DNA of 64,000 nucleotides from Leuctra nigra (taxonomy: Eukaryota; Arthropoda; Insecta; Plecoptera; Leuctridae), in contig OW203766.1 in assembly GCA_934045905.1 (NCBI GenBank), forward strand, positions 17,912,309-17,976,308. Reading direction: 5' to 3'. A program made the position numbers and the translations under genes. This document shows positions 24,601-34,570 of this stretch, piece after piece. The notes under the pieces were generated by a model. The model searched no databases. It saw only the letters and a program-made list of their open reading frames with translations, and was not told the DNA's origin. Numbering within the stretch: position 1 is the stretch's first letter; the number at the start of each line of letters is the position of its first letter.

Positions 24601-27600
24601 ATGAATTTTGATCTTCCATCTTTCAAATTTAAAATCACTGAAAATTGCAATAATTTACAAAATACTGTAAAATTGTAATATTAAAATTATTCTATATTTT
24701 GCGTATTGGTATGACTCTATTATTATATAATATTCTATTACATAACCTATTATGGGGCGTTAACATAAATGCGGGTTTTCATTATACATTTCTTACTTAA
24801 TTAATTACAAGTCTGGATCACTGTTCTGGATCACCAGTCCAGAAACCGCTTGTTTGACTTGTGATTGGTTCATATTAAGAAACCGCTTTCTGCGCTTATG
24901 TGAACTGTGCTTAAGAAAATCTTGCGTCAAACTGATAATTACCAAAGTTCTCTTTGCCCCAACCCGAAGCCAGACACCGGCTGTTGTCGAGATTTTGCCC
25001 CTGGTGCGGCAGGCAGACGGTGTTGATGTGCAACTCGAGATCGAACTCCGACACCAAGATCATCAACGCGATGTCGTTGCGCAAGTCGCCGGCGTAGAAG
25101 TCCGCGTGCTTGATGACTCGATCCACGCCTCGCTCTTGGTAGGCGTAGGGCTCAGAAACTGATTGCGTATCCCACTCCCCGGCTCGGACCTTCAGCTGCG
25201 TCAAGTCCTCGCTGAAACAAGGTTAAGAAAAGCCGTCAATCCCTTGGAAACATTGTGTTCGACAAATCCATATGTAATAAATAGGTACACTCAACAACAT
25301 AAAACGGTATTTGTACAAAACAGATTGGCTGCTTGTCAGGTTCGTTGACAATCAGTCTTGTTATTATCCATGAAATCAGAGCTCACCTACTAAAGTTAGA
25401 TGGAGATGACACACATGGCAAACAAAGACTTCATCGGATAATGCCATAAAATCTTTTGCAGCCAATCGATTTCTTTCGAATACTGTTTTAGGCCCGGTCT
25501 TTCAATACTCTGCTAAAGTCTCAATTAGCTCTTAACAGTTAGTTAGTGGTCATTCTAGGAATGGCATTGGCTGTTGCCATGGCAATATAATCCTAATTGA
25601 CTGCTAAAAAGTTAACAAGGCATTGAAAGACCGGCCCTTAGTGTTTGTTAAGTGTGCCAAGTCTCTCTTTTGCAGACAAAATACTACACAATAAGTGAAT
25701 TTTAAAACGTAGAATTTTTACTTGAATGACTAATTCCAATCATGGCATGTAACCAGCGCCATAACTACGGATTATGGTGTCCTGTGCAAGTGTGTACTCC
25801 CCCCCCCCCCCTCTCCAGGTACACAGTAAATACAGTGTTCATTTAGCTGTAAAGGGGCCCGGGGATATATCCCTCCAGGGAACCCCATACGGCGCTTTTT
25901 GGATTTTCAACTCGTTACAATTTAAAATGTCTACTTTTAGTGGAAACATTGCCTTATTAATACACGTCCCTTCATTCTTCTTCCTTTGCCCCCATCTTGG
26001 CGGTGCACGATGCTGCCCGCACACCCCTACTTACGGCACTGCATATAACCAAGCCGGTGTGAACAGTCACAGAAAAATGCATTTCTATTTTCTATAGACT
26101 AAAATTGATACATTATGTATGTGTTATAATCTTATAATCATATATAGTCTTATGATTATCTTAGATAATCTTATATTTAAAACAATCATTCTGTAAAACT
26201 AAATATTAAGCTAAGTTCTAAAATTAAGCGCCCATAAATCCCGGTGCCCGTGTCTCCCTACCCACAGGTCAGTCCAGGGGTGCAATCATATAAAATGACA
26301 ACTTTGTTCTCGCATGACAATTTGCTCATCTCAACGTTATTGTCATCCTTCTCAGGTGAGATGACAAGCTTGTCACGCGACAACATATGATCGTATCCCT
26401 GTAGGTACCCAGTAGTAGTTATAATATTTAAGCTCCGTTGTTTCTAATAAGTAAATTATGAAATTCATGTGGCCAAGAGCAGCGTGTTAGACTCACGTAT
26501 TGGCGCAATGTGCTGCCGTCAACATGACCTTGGGGTGAATAAGCGTGCGTGTTAGACTCACGTATTGGCACAGTGGGCTGCCGTCAACATGACCTTGGGG
26601 TGAATAAGCGTGCGTGTTAGACTCACGTATTGGCACAGTGGGCTGCCGTCAACATGACCTTGGGGTGAATAAGCGTGCGTGTTAGACTCACGTATCGGCG
26701 CAATGTGCCGCCGTCAACATGACCTTGGGGTGAATAGTGGTGCGTGTTAGACTCACGTATTGGCACAGTGGGCTGCCGTCAACATGACCTTGGGGTGAAT
26801 AAGCGTGCGTGTTAGACTCACGTATTGGCACAGTGGGCTGCCGTCAACATGACCTTGGGGTGAATAAGCGAGCCGCCACACTTGTAGACGGGACTGATGT
26901 CCTCCATGATCATGAGCGCCAGCATCCACGGGAACTCTCCGAACTGTGCCTCCCCCTCCGTGTCGCCGGTGATCTTGAAGGTGACGCCCTGCTCGTGGCG
27001 CACTCCGCAGCCGAGCGCTGCCGGCAGAACCTCGGACGTCGGTGGCGGCTCCGTGCCTTTAACTCTGTCCGGCTCGAAACAACAGCGCTTTAGTGTGTCG
27101 GGGCAGTTGTTCAGGCTGTAACGAATACGTTGCTAGGAAACTGGACGGAGGCTTGAAGTACTGTCATTGAGCAACGATGAACCAGCTAATGGCAGTTATC
27201 TGGTTTAGGCGCACATAGCAAGCCAAGCGTTCAGTGGTGTGTTTACTTCAACTTCCGATAGTTGGAGCTTGTATTCCTTTTATAAACCGAATTAAATGTC
27301 TAGTTAAGTCCCACTTGGTTGCATTTTAATATGGAAGTTTGACATCAGATCTCAGTTAGTAAACCGGTTCGTTAGAGATGGTTTATCGACGTGGCCCGGC
27401 AATTACAGGATTTCTTCAGTGTTGCTCTGTGGTATTGATGATGACCGATGACAATGTTTGGATCTCTCCATCTTCAATGTATAGGCACTTTCCCTAGGAA
27501 TTTCCCAGAATGAAAATGGAGACCGTCGTCACTGACCTTTTCAGGGACACCATCAAAACCACAGAGCATCAGGGCATAAATGCCTGTAATGCATACAGAA

Positions 27601-28522
27601 TTGTCAAAAAAGGTTTTGATTGTATTACATTTAAATATTAGCTTTCCTATAATCGATCATTCTTCGATAAACCGTATAATTGATATTTTATCAAAACTTT
27701 TAATTGAATTTCTTTCATTGATTACTAAAAATATTGTATATTTTTTGAAATAATCCAATTCCAATTAATCTAGATTAAGATTATTGACATTACCAGTGGT
27801 CGAATTAGGGGGGGGGGGATGGAATTACCCCATGGGGAATATATTGATAGTTTCATTCCCCCATGGCTAATTTGTCCACTTCACCATCCCCCCATGAAAG
27901 ATTAAAAAACAGCACTATTTACTACAAAATATTACCATTCCCACATATTTTATTAATTTTAGCCTCTAGCGCCATTTGTCGAGATAAAAAAACTTAAAAT
28001 AATGTACAAACACGTAGAAATGCACCAAATAAAGTTCTAAAATTAAAAAATTTCCAGGGCTGTGCACCCCGGACCTGCATGGTGCTGGAGGGGCCCTCCC
28101 AAGGAGATTAAATACATAGCAAACCATGTTTTCAAGCTCGTTGGGCCCTCCCCCCAGCCCCCCCTCAAATTATCTTGGAGCAAATATGTTTTTCTAACAA
28201 TACACCATCCACCCATGGACCTACTTCCAATTCAACCACTGCGTATGAACAACTTCATCACTAACCCTCGTATGTCGATGACGTTTTCTCCATATACGTT
28301 GATGGTGCCGTTGTTGCACTGATAGAACGGTACACACTGGCATTCGCCGTCGTCTTCGTCTACCGGCTCTCCTTCATTGTCTGTTACGTCGGGGAGTGCC
28401 CCTTCGTCCGGCGGCTTTCCAAACAGGTCGGTCAGAGTTCCGTCATCGACGCCGGGTATCTGCTGTTGTTCACCCAAACTGACCGCGAGCAGCAAACTGG
28501 CGAAGAATACCGTCCACCGCAT
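18642..28522 (-). CDS. CLIP-domain serine protease homolog (SPH), gene A
   Basis: Five exons on the minus strand: 28522-28266, 27115-26822, 25211-24943, 24387-24224 and 18845-18642 (TGA), giving 395 aa with all phases matching. [17 protein letters not shown] is a signal peptide. An acidic linker leads to a PPAF2-type CLIP domain ([21 protein letters not shown]; six Cys). The trypsin-like domain begins GCGVRHEQG and [10 protein letters not shown]. The triad His is in LTAAHC and the Asp in NDIALM, but the Ser position is GDGGGPL, so the protein should be catalytically dead. Such SPHs are haemolymph cofactors that help activate prophenoloxidase. Intron 4 contains a complete Gypsy element. The exon 2 donor is reiterated in intron 2 (26482-26806). 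It is head to head with paralog B at 53713. I am confident of the family but not of the ortholog. Confidence 0.92.
18998..19252 (+). repeat. 5' LTR
   Basis: Begins TGTAATGATCC and ends GAACATTACA. It holds an AT-rich stretch near 19045 and AATAAA at 19171-19176, which is likely the retroelement poly(A) signal. Confidence 0.95.
19253..19270 (+). promoter_or_regulatory. tRNA primer-binding site
   Basis: TGGTGATCAGAAGTGG starts at the first base after the 5' LTR, with TGG pairing the CCA end of a tRNA. Which tRNA is used was not determined. Confidence 0.7.
19347..23321 (+). CDS. gag-pol polyprotein of the Gypsy element
   Basis: A single 1324-aa frame encodes a Gag-like helical region (1-230) and two zinc knuckles near 235 ([13 protein letters not shown]) and 254 ([14 protein letters not shown]). 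The aspartic protease motif [11 protein letters not shown] is near 330. The RT (about 505-660) has IFDDII in place of the usual YxDD. RNase H starts at [10 protein letters not shown] (about 757). The integrase has an HHCC zinc finger ([16 protein letters not shown]) and a DDE core at AADVLEF, VSDNMPF and AENGVK. Gag and Pol are fused with no frameshift. The start ATG is the first in frame after the leader. No stop interrupts it, so the copy may be competent. Confidence 0.95.
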   Translation: MAASARKLPELELTGNVSEKWKLWKQKFEIYMRVTKGYKEDPEDQVATLLNAIGDEALTVFNTFELREVDKKDLNKVLQKFDEFCTPRKNLIYEQSIFFTRSQLDGETVDQFITQLKRLAGSCEFGPQMKQMLTLRLVLGIADKGLKERLLRVNDLTLEKAADICRAAEASKLQAMAIEEKVPVETLKEESVQAVVQRKKSDSYQSMKNFPKKEESNGTKNFPKKEEKQEKKSYDCKKCGYHHATLKCPAYGKTCLRCKEENHFAKMCKQRRIAEFEVAPDEDSSEDENNSTLYISTLTAKSVNAVKKTEDLARAWIVDVNVGGQNVKMKVDTGAEVSCLPLTLFKQFKGRLQKTSTVLVAFGNQKIKPAGTAKVHCIKSSCIKGVKQVVKFMIVDEEFMPLLGLPDCVSLGFVKMINHIETSSKTRQQIIAENPQVFKGLGCMPGTYSIAVDANCRPVVQPSRKVPIALRDKLKKALNDLEESQVIRKVTKPTDWVSNLVITEKKNKSLRLCLDPIDLNKAIKREHYPFPSAEEVQAQLQGMNVFSILDMRDGFWQVSLDDDSADLCTFNSPFGRYQFLRMPFGIKSAPEIFQRKNTENFGHIKGVQVIFDDIIVAGATIADHDKALQELLERAEELNIRFNPDKFQFQVREVRYLGHVMSSEGMKTDPERVRAIVELPTPTNVTELRRFMGMVNYVGQFIPNLSSITAPIRMLLKKDVNWEWNREQMKAESEVKSLLSSAPVLAYYDSSKPLILQVDASKSGLGACLLQEGRPVAYASRSMTETEIQYAQIEKELLGIVYGVEKFHYYVYGRATIVQTDHKPLVSIMSKQIHKVSPRLQRLQLKLVKYDLDIHYIPGSQMYMADTLSRAYLPETGNVDPEMEVTVHSVSKHLAMSEEKRTEFREATAEYDVANALKELHKNGWPEHKWQIPSCVKPYWSLKEEITVDDGLIFFGDRVLVPPCLRRRMLELLHEGHMGIEKTKNRGRQLLFWLGMSKDIDELVRKCSTCEHFRDKNAKEPLHPHPIPNRRWEVIAADVLEFKGKSYLVVKDYYSKWLELVELQNKTAKELINKMKAIFSRNGIPARLVSDNMPFSSAEFRTFAKDWNFESITSSPRYPQSNGMAENGVKIAKRMLKKSYHSGTDIYISLLEYRNTPITGLSFSPAQLMVNCQLKSKLPISNHLLEPKIQTDVRQQLQQVQDKQKLFYDRRAVPLPQLKEGDHVVYRHNQLWEPAIVDRTCTQPRSYVIRRPDGSELRRNRRDLSKSFADHKAETDTLPEDIPDTTQELEIQPEFVPPAPDSPPPQIRRSGRERKKPDRLKDYV
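23506..23520 (+). promoter_or_regulatory. polypurine tract
   Basis: AAGTAAGAGGGAAGG abuts the 3' LTR, where plus-strand DNA synthesis would start. Confidence 0.75.
23521..23775 (+). repeat. 3' LTR
   Basis: The same 255 bp as the 5' LTR with no difference that I could see. It is followed directly by the target duplicate GTTTG. Confidence 0.95.
24109..24174. mobile_element. one end of a GTACACTTGGC-type MITE
   Basis: The right end TTTGGCCAAGTGTACC, with ATCAGATTTATTGAACG inside, matches the left end of the 61337-61572 element inverted. The other terminus is missing or decayed. Confidence 0.45.
25285..25665. mobile_element. AAAACGGTATTTG MITE, copy 1, interrupted
   Basis: About 230 bp of own sequence similar to 45412-45638 and 60160-60379: left AAAACGGTATTTGTACAAAA, middle GAAATCAGAGCTCACCTACT, right ATTTCTTTCGAATACTG. 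It is interrupted by the MITE at 25491-25637. Confidence 0.65.
25491..25637. mobile_element. nested 147-bp MITE with TTA duplication
   Basis: GGCCCGGTCTTTCAAT and its complement form the ends, flanked by TTA at 25488-25490 and 25638-25640. A diverged relative lies at 30565-30770. The internal word GGCTGTTGCCAT is shared by the two. Confidence 0.75.
25754..26041. mobile_element. hAT-like MITE
   Basis: It runs from CAGCGCCATAACTACGG to CTTACGGCACTG. The flanks CATGTAAC and CATATAAC are 7/8 alike, as expected of an aged 8-bp duplication. It contains a C14 run near 25800. Confidence 0.6.
26275..26401. mobile_element. short inverted-repeat element
   Basis: CAGGGGTGCAATCATAT at the left pairs imperfectly with ATATGATCGTATCCCTG at the right. 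The centre repeats TGACAA words in both orientations. No clear target duplication. Confidence 0.5.
26482..26871 (-). repeat. six 65-bp tandem copies of the SPH A exon 2/intron 2 boundary
   Basis: Units start at 26482, 26547, 26612, 26677, 26742 and 26807, exactly 65 bp apart. The last is the genuine exon 2 end. On the minus strand each unit carries the codons for [13 protein letters not shown], the donor GTGAGT and about 10 bp of intron. Units 1 and 4 share variants (CGCAATGTG for CACAGTGGG). Five extra 5' splice sites therefore lie in tandem downstream of the real one. Reading through the real donor meets TGA at once. Confidence 0.95.
27794..28241. mobile_element. inverted-repeat element in SPH A intron 1
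   Basis: CAGTGGTCGAATTAGG at the left pairs with CCAATTCAACCACTG at the right. It contains G and C runs. No target duplication was found, so the superfamily is unsettled. The rest of intron 1 (27116-27793) shows nothing recognised. Confidence 0.55.
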
Positions 28523-28649
28523 TCTAAATGGTAGACATTAATAGACTTAAATGTCATTTAGAATATGTTCAAATTCAGTTTGTCAATTTTATGTTTTTAT
28601 TTTAGTTGTGAATGTTTTTGGTTTTTTGGATGGATATTTATGATGATGA

Positions 28650-28790
28650 AGATTGGGAGATGAATTGGTGAGGGGTGAGGGATATGGGGATATTGGTGAG
28701 GGATATTGCAGCATATTAACATGGAACCTTCCCAACATTTGCCTCTTTAAGGCAAACACGAGAAATTGAAATTTACATGCTAATGACAGA
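28650..28790 (-). mobile_element. decayed SINE fragment
   Basis: TTGGGAGATGA and GGAACCTTCCCAACATTTGC match the bodies of the SINEs at 34571-34835 and 36640-37165. It is heavily diverged, with an internal GGTGAGGGATAT duplication. Confidence 0.5.
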
Positions 28791-28949
28791 TAGACCGATA
28801 TTGCGTTTTTTCCCCCCTATTTAACCAATCACAAGTCTGCCGTGAGCGGTTTCTGGTCTTGTGATTGGCTATAAGAAAAAAAAATCTCAAAAGGCAAAAT
28901 CGTGTACCCAGCTTTAGTAGCCATTCTGTCTGATGTTATGTTTGCATAA

Positions 28950-29041
28950 GGTCGGGGACAGGCAAAGATGAACCCACTTCAGCATTGCCAGGTATAGGGC
29001 GGCCCATGCTAGCGCGGGTTCATATTTGCCTGTCACCGACC
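28950..29041. mobile_element. palindromic MITE, copy 2
   Basis: Starts GGTCGGGGACAGGC and ends GCCTGTCACCGACC. Its interior matches the complement of copy 1 at 17949-18040. Confidence 0.7.
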
Positions 29042-30564
29042 ATAGAATGACATACTCCTGACATTTCCCCCACCCACTAGATCTATCATGAACAAATTTT
29101 CATGTGATACCTAACTGTGCTTGTAAGTTGTGTTATTGTGATTATTATCCATTTATTGTGCAAGGGGAAAAATCCCCACAAGTCTTAATTATAAACATTA
29201 TAGATAAACATACATTTAGGTACACTACCCAATACAATGTTGTGTGTTGATTTACAAATGTACTGAAATAAAATTTCAGAAACTTGCTATTTGCTAATAC
29301 TGATTCACAAATGCTTATGATCACAATATGTCTGAAATAATTATTCCAGGTTCATGGTACTCGTATTATCTGATACATTGCTCGCCAGGAAACTGGTTTT
29401 TAAACTTGATTCTTGGTTGACCACAAGCGTAAACAACAACGCCACAGGAAATCCGATTACATTGGAAGTTTAACACCGTTCATGATTGTTTTCCCTTCTT
29501 AGGCCCGATCAGGCGCGTAGGAACTAGATTTGCACGGGGTGAATAATATTGGGGAGAATAATATTGGAATATAATAATGGCGGGAAATACGATTGTTTAC
29601 GAAGACAATGGGGTGTTTTGGGGGAGGGCCTCCCAGGTCAGGGGCCGTAAGAGAATAAAACTGTCTAATACCTATACAATTAGAAAAGAGACATATTTTC
29701 TATGGCTCTATTTCTAAAGAGCCACTATTTGACAGATTCATTGGCCCACATCTTTAAAGAATTTTGGAGAACTTTTGATATGCTATGAATTATCTCGGAT
29801 CAATTAATATCAGAAAATATGTTATTTTCTTTATTCTTTATAAGGTTGATATAATTTGACAGTAGTGACTTTTTGCCAAATTGGCCCACCCACCCTATAA
29901 TCAAATTTCGGAGCCCTTTTGATATGTCATTGAGTTTTTTTTTAAATGTATCGATTCACATAAAAAATCCTTCTGTTTCAATTAGTAAAGTGTAGACTTT
30001 GAACTAGAATATCTTTTCAATATGCAGGTTGTCAGGAAAAAAACATATTCCAATATTATGATCGTTGTTATTAATGGGGAATTTGAATTAAATATCCGTT
30101 TCCATTGAACTGGGTTTTCCGTTTACGTATTAAACTTAATCTGCACGATAAGACGAGTGCAGGTCATGACCTTTTATCAAAATGTTTGGAACATTAATGT
30201 GAATGTTTACTTATGAAGACATCCACCATTTTACTTTTTTAAATAATAAAAACACTTCAATTTTCAAATATTGAAACCCGATAATCTTTTAAAATAATAG
30301 TCAACTATTCACGAAAAACAATTCATTTTCTACAACTTGATTGCTTTAAATAAAATTCTGTCATCTACGAGATGGTCACAAACCCTTAACTTCCGTTTTT
30401 ATCACTCAACCAAGGATTGTCAGTGATTTCTTTTTTAATGGATTGCAGTAATGTCCGGAATTGATACATATAATAACTTTCTAGTTTCCCACAAATTTTT
30501 ATCCCACTCAATATTCAAATCATCGATGAAACAGAGAAATTTTATTCCATGTGAACGTGATTAA
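29042..30564. other. AT-rich spacer, no gene seen
   Basis: Only one repeat fragment is recognisable: 29511-29660 (AGGCGCGTAGGAACTAGATTT, then TACGAAGACAATGGGG), a relative of the MITE at 53289-53618. No ORF or splice-bounded exon is supported. Confidence 0.5.
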
Positions 30565-30770
30565 AGGCCGGTTTTTCTATACTCTGGTAAAACCAGTAGA
30601 TATACTTAGTTAGGTTCAAACGATCATTCAAGGAATGTAATTGGCTGTTGCCATAGCAATAGTCCTAATTAGAGAGACTATACGAGTAATAATCAACTGT
30701 TGAAAATTTAGCAGAGTACCTATAGAAAAAGCAGAGTTTAGAAAAACTATAGCTTTTAATCATCTAGTTT
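30565..30770. mobile_element. diverged relative of the 25491 MITE
   Basis: AAGGCCGGTTTTTCTATACTC begins the copy and TTTAGAAAAACTATAGCTTT closes it. GGCTGTTGCCATAGCAAT is shared with 25491-25637. Confidence 0.5.
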
Positions 30771-31494
30771 ATGATTAGATATCAAATTACCAAGAATCAC
30801 CGAGAGCAATCTCTAATTTATATCATGCTACTAATTTTGGAAATAAAACACTGAATTGGTGGAATTTTTAAAAAGTCTCTGATGGAGCGATAACGATGTT
30901 GCTTACCTCTTCCTGATAATTGAGCCGACAGCAAGACTGTGCTTGTCAGACGGTTGGCCTTACACTGAGGCTATGTCAGGGCAGCAAGGTCTGCCTGCAT
31001 GACCTAACCGGCCAGTGGCGGAATGTAGACGGGCTGTTTATTGCCATCATGGAATAAACATGATACAATCAGCCAGCAGATGTAGAGAAAACCGAATTCA
31101 ATTGCTGAAAAGAACAGTCAAAATTTCCGACTTTGTAACATCGCTAAATTTCTTTGCATATCGTATTACCGTAAGGGTATTTAATATTTAAGGGTATTAC
31201 CCAAGGAAGGGTAGCTATTACCTATCATTGAATATAATCTAGTCGGGCGCTAGCTCGACGCTGCCAAGCACCGCTCTAATACAACGTGCGAGCTACTACC
31301 AGACTTATACTGCAAGCGCTTCGGGCCCGATTTCGGGGTGTCAGTACGCATGCAAGCATTTAGAAATGAAAGTTGAAAACCATGGTTATCGGGTATATTT
31401 AGCCACCTGACAACACCTAACCAAATATCAAAGTGCTGCGATCATCCCTTCGGGGTGAATTTTGGGCCTCAAACATGCAAGGATTGACTTTCAT

Positions 31495-31539
<45 letters not shown>

Positions 31540-31540
31540 G
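31495..31540 (+). repeat. (TTAG)n microsatellite
   Basis: About eleven copies of the 4-mer GTTA/TTAG. It differs from the arthropod telomere unit TTAGG. It lies between a GC-rich stretch (31240-31350) and a region containing GACCGGAAGTGAAG and AACCGGAAGTGGG. Confidence 0.85.
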
Positions 31541-31880
31541 CACGGCCGGTTGGTTTGCCCATCTCCACAGGTTACACGGTTTGGTCTAGAGAGTTGAAAT
31601 TTGGCAGAGACATAGAGTCATATTTATAGCAGTGCCCTTTGAAAGAAAATCTGAAACATTTTGACCGGAAGTGAAGTTATTACAATTTTAAATTTTAAAT
31701 ATTTTAAAAGTCAAACGGGTCCATCGAGAGTTTTGAAATTTGGCAACAATAAAGACAATGTATTGCTAGACACTCCACTTCAAGAAAAATCAATAAATTT
31801 AAACCGGAAGTGGGAAAATTATCAATATTTACGTTCCGCCCTTCTTCTTTGATACACTAAACAGCGGCTCTAATTCCCAT

Positions 31881-31955
31881 CGGACTGATAGCTCATGTTA
31901 GGAAGGCAGCTGGCTTCGACATCTGCATAACACGTTCGATTCCCGATCCCGGAAA
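31881..31955 (+). mobile_element. tRNA-like SINE head 1
   Basis: A box-like TAGCTCATGTTAGGAAGG and B box-like CGTTCGATTCC, about 35 bp apart, are followed by a T run and AT-rich DNA. It does not fold as a clear tRNA, so it is called a tRNA-derived pol III head. The flanking TTCTTCTTTGATACACTA recurs before head 2. Confidence 0.5.
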
Positions 31956-32192
31956 ACTTTTTTTTTCATATATTATTTTTTAATTTGTATAAGCGATGAT
32001 ACCTTCATGGATATATATTCAAATGAGAGGTCCAGGGATGCTGTGAAGATCATCAATAGACCGAAACATCGCAATCGCGGCACGCCAGTTGCCATCGTGA
32101 ACACTGAAGATATCAGGGAATCAGGAATTGCGCACGTCGTTTTACGCTCCACCTTTCTTCTTTGATATACTACACAGGTTTATATTTCAGTG

Positions 32193-32260
32193 TGGCGAAT
32201 TGGCTCGGTCACATGAGGCAAGTGACTTCGATCACGGCGTTGCCGGGTTCGATCCCCGTA
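32193..32260 (+). mobile_element. tRNA-like SINE head 2
   Basis: TTGGCTCGGTCACATGAGG followed by a full B box in GCCGGGTTCGATCCCCG. The upstream TTCTTCTTTGATATACTA and the T-rich downstream match head 1 about 310 bp away, suggesting tandem copies of one unit. Confidence 0.55.
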
Positions 32261-32439
32261 ACAAACGTTTTATTTTTTATCTTTTTATTTACTTAAAAAA
32301 TGTTTAACCTTCTTGTGTATATATTCAAAATGTTAATCCGAATACATTCAACGATTACATAGCTACTCTTTTTAATATTATACTCATTGGACTCTAGTAA
32401 TGATTGTCAATGTACACGTTGTACGTAAAGTTGTGCAAT

Positions 32440-32902
32440 AAAACAATTCGTGGTCATGCTAATCAACAGAATCTTGGTGGCTCAGTTACTAAACTAGAAA
32501 CCACACAAAAAAGGTTCCATTACTGGGTGCATAAGGTTGTCACAGCTTTTAATTTATCCGAATTATTTAATTATGTAAAATTCAGTTAATTAAGTAAATA
32601 GTAAAATTCAGTGAAGGCTCCATAACTAATATTCAGAGTATTAGGTGTTTACAACTTTTCATTTGTCACACTTATTTAATTATTTAAAATAGAGTTAATT
32701 TGTCAATATTGGTGGCTCAACAAGAAACAAGAACAACACGAAACAAGAAACCACACAAAAAGGCTCCATTACGTGCATCCATTACGTGATCACAACTTTA
32801 AGTTTCTAAAATAAATTTAATATTTTAATTATGCTAATTTGTCAATCTTGATGGTTCAAGTAAGTCACAAATATTTTGAACAGAAACACTGGTATTGTCA
32901 AA

Positions 32903-32939
<37 letters not shown>

Positions 32940-33230
32940 CAGACAATACCAGTTGACAATACCAGTGTTTCTGTTTAAAATATTTGTGACTTACTAGTTG
33001 GTTCCTGGTATATTATCTTCTTCTTTCTTTTATTAACTTGATGGTTCAGTTACGAAACAAGAAACCACACAAAATGGCTCCATTACTAGGTATATTAGGT
33101 GTTTACAACTTAGTCAAAATTATTTCATTATTTCAGATGTTGTAATCTGTCAATCTTAGAAGCTCGGTTACAATAAACAAGAAACTACACTAAAGGGTCC
33201 ATGCAAGGTGTATTTATAGGTGTGTAAATT
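32440..33230. repeat. degenerate tandem repeats with an inserted palindrome
   Basis: Units of about 150-230 bp carry AACAAGAAACCACACAAAA, GGCTCCATTAC and GTGTTTACAACTT (about 32476, 32707, 33044, 33160). A palindrome at 32866-33000 (CACAAATATTTTGAACAGAA to its complement, with an A33-type run in the middle) interrupts the series. Its AATACCAGTGTTT word recurs at 56528. Confidence 0.55.
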
Positions 33231-34570
33231 AATGGAAATCTGTGGTTATGAGAGATTTAAATTTCATTTCATCATCCAACAATGCTTACGTTAAAAAGTT
33301 AGAATAATAAAACGCTTTTAAATTGTCATGATTTATTTCCAAACTGTGAGTCAAAGTCTCATCAAGTGACATTGTTTAATGGAAATAAATGAAACTGAAA
33401 CTGATGTTCCTCCTAATCTGACACTAATAAAATAAACATTGGTTTTGATGCGAACGTTATATACGAAAATGGTCTGGCTTGTTTACATCGGCAATACAAT
33501 AATATTCTTCAAGTATCTAGGCAATAGCACGAAGTTGTTTCCTGGTTTGAAAATATGAAAATATTATCTTCCACAGCAACATCACAAAACAATATAATAA
33601 TCACTAAATAAGATCAGTGGACTAATTAAAATGCAAGCTCGATAACTGTTTACAAGTACCTATAGAAGAAGACAACAATACTAAATGGACATCGATCGTA
33701 TTTGCCATGAACAAACAAATGTAAACATTAAGTTGACCTGACAGGGAGAGGCAGAGAGGTGGAGATGCCAGGTATAGGCCGGCCCATGCTATCCGTGTAC
33801 ATACATAGGCGAGTAAGGCGGGTAGCGTAAATTTCATCACCCGTCATACTCCTTCCCACCAGCACTATAAACACCAGGTGGCTCAGCTAGTTAATCTTAA
33901 CTAAGTTCCTTTTAATTTACATTGCCTTCCAAAAACCATCCGGATTTTATTTAAAATGTGTTGTAAACATCTGTAAGCCTGCACGCTTTACCAATTGAGT
34001 TTATACTTCGGAACTTTGACATAAAAGAGTGAACATGGGAGAATTTAAAAATGAGGAAACGCATTTGCAATCATCTTTCGTGTACCTTTCAGTTTACCTA
34101 GTGGCGACAAATACGCGTTTTACGAGATGAACGCACAAATTCCGGTTTACACCGGAACAATACACCTACAATTTACGTTATTCACATGACTCAAAGCTGT
34201 GAACTTTTAACAAATTATAATTTGATATAACTCAAATTCAACCAAAAGAAATGGACCCTTTCGTTATACCATAGAGATTCATATACTTACAGAGAGGGGC
34301 AAGTAGATAGCCAGCCTTGGTATGATGCGATGTACATTGTCAGGGTAGATCTGAGCATGCTCAGCCACCATCTTGGAGATTATTTCAAAAATTACTTTAA
34401 AAATGGCACCCCCCTCGATTGTAATGTTGTTGGCAAGAGACTTGAATGTTACTTTGTACTAACCTTCAGTGCATACTTCACAGTAACAAACAACACAGAA
34501 CAAATAAATGTACAGTAAAAACAAGATATAATATTGTAATAGTCTTCTGATTCAAGTTAAAAAAGTGTTT
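33231..34570. other. AT-rich spacer, no gene seen
   Basis: The only recognised item is a decayed piece of the 17949/28950 MITE at about 33765-33800 (GATGCCAGGTATAGGCCGG). No exon is supported. Confidence 0.45.

Noticed and set aside
26482..26806. Five extra functional exons of SPH A
   Set aside because: The upstream copies lack an acceptor and the frame hits TGA directly after each donor; they are treated as minisatellite.
31495..31540. CRISPR array or interstitial telomere
   Set aside because: Eukaryotic context and a 4-bp unit; no spacers and not the TTAGG unit.
32193..32260. Genuine tRNA gene
   Set aside because: B box is perfect, but I could not form a convincing acceptor stem or anticodon arm and the A box is stretched.
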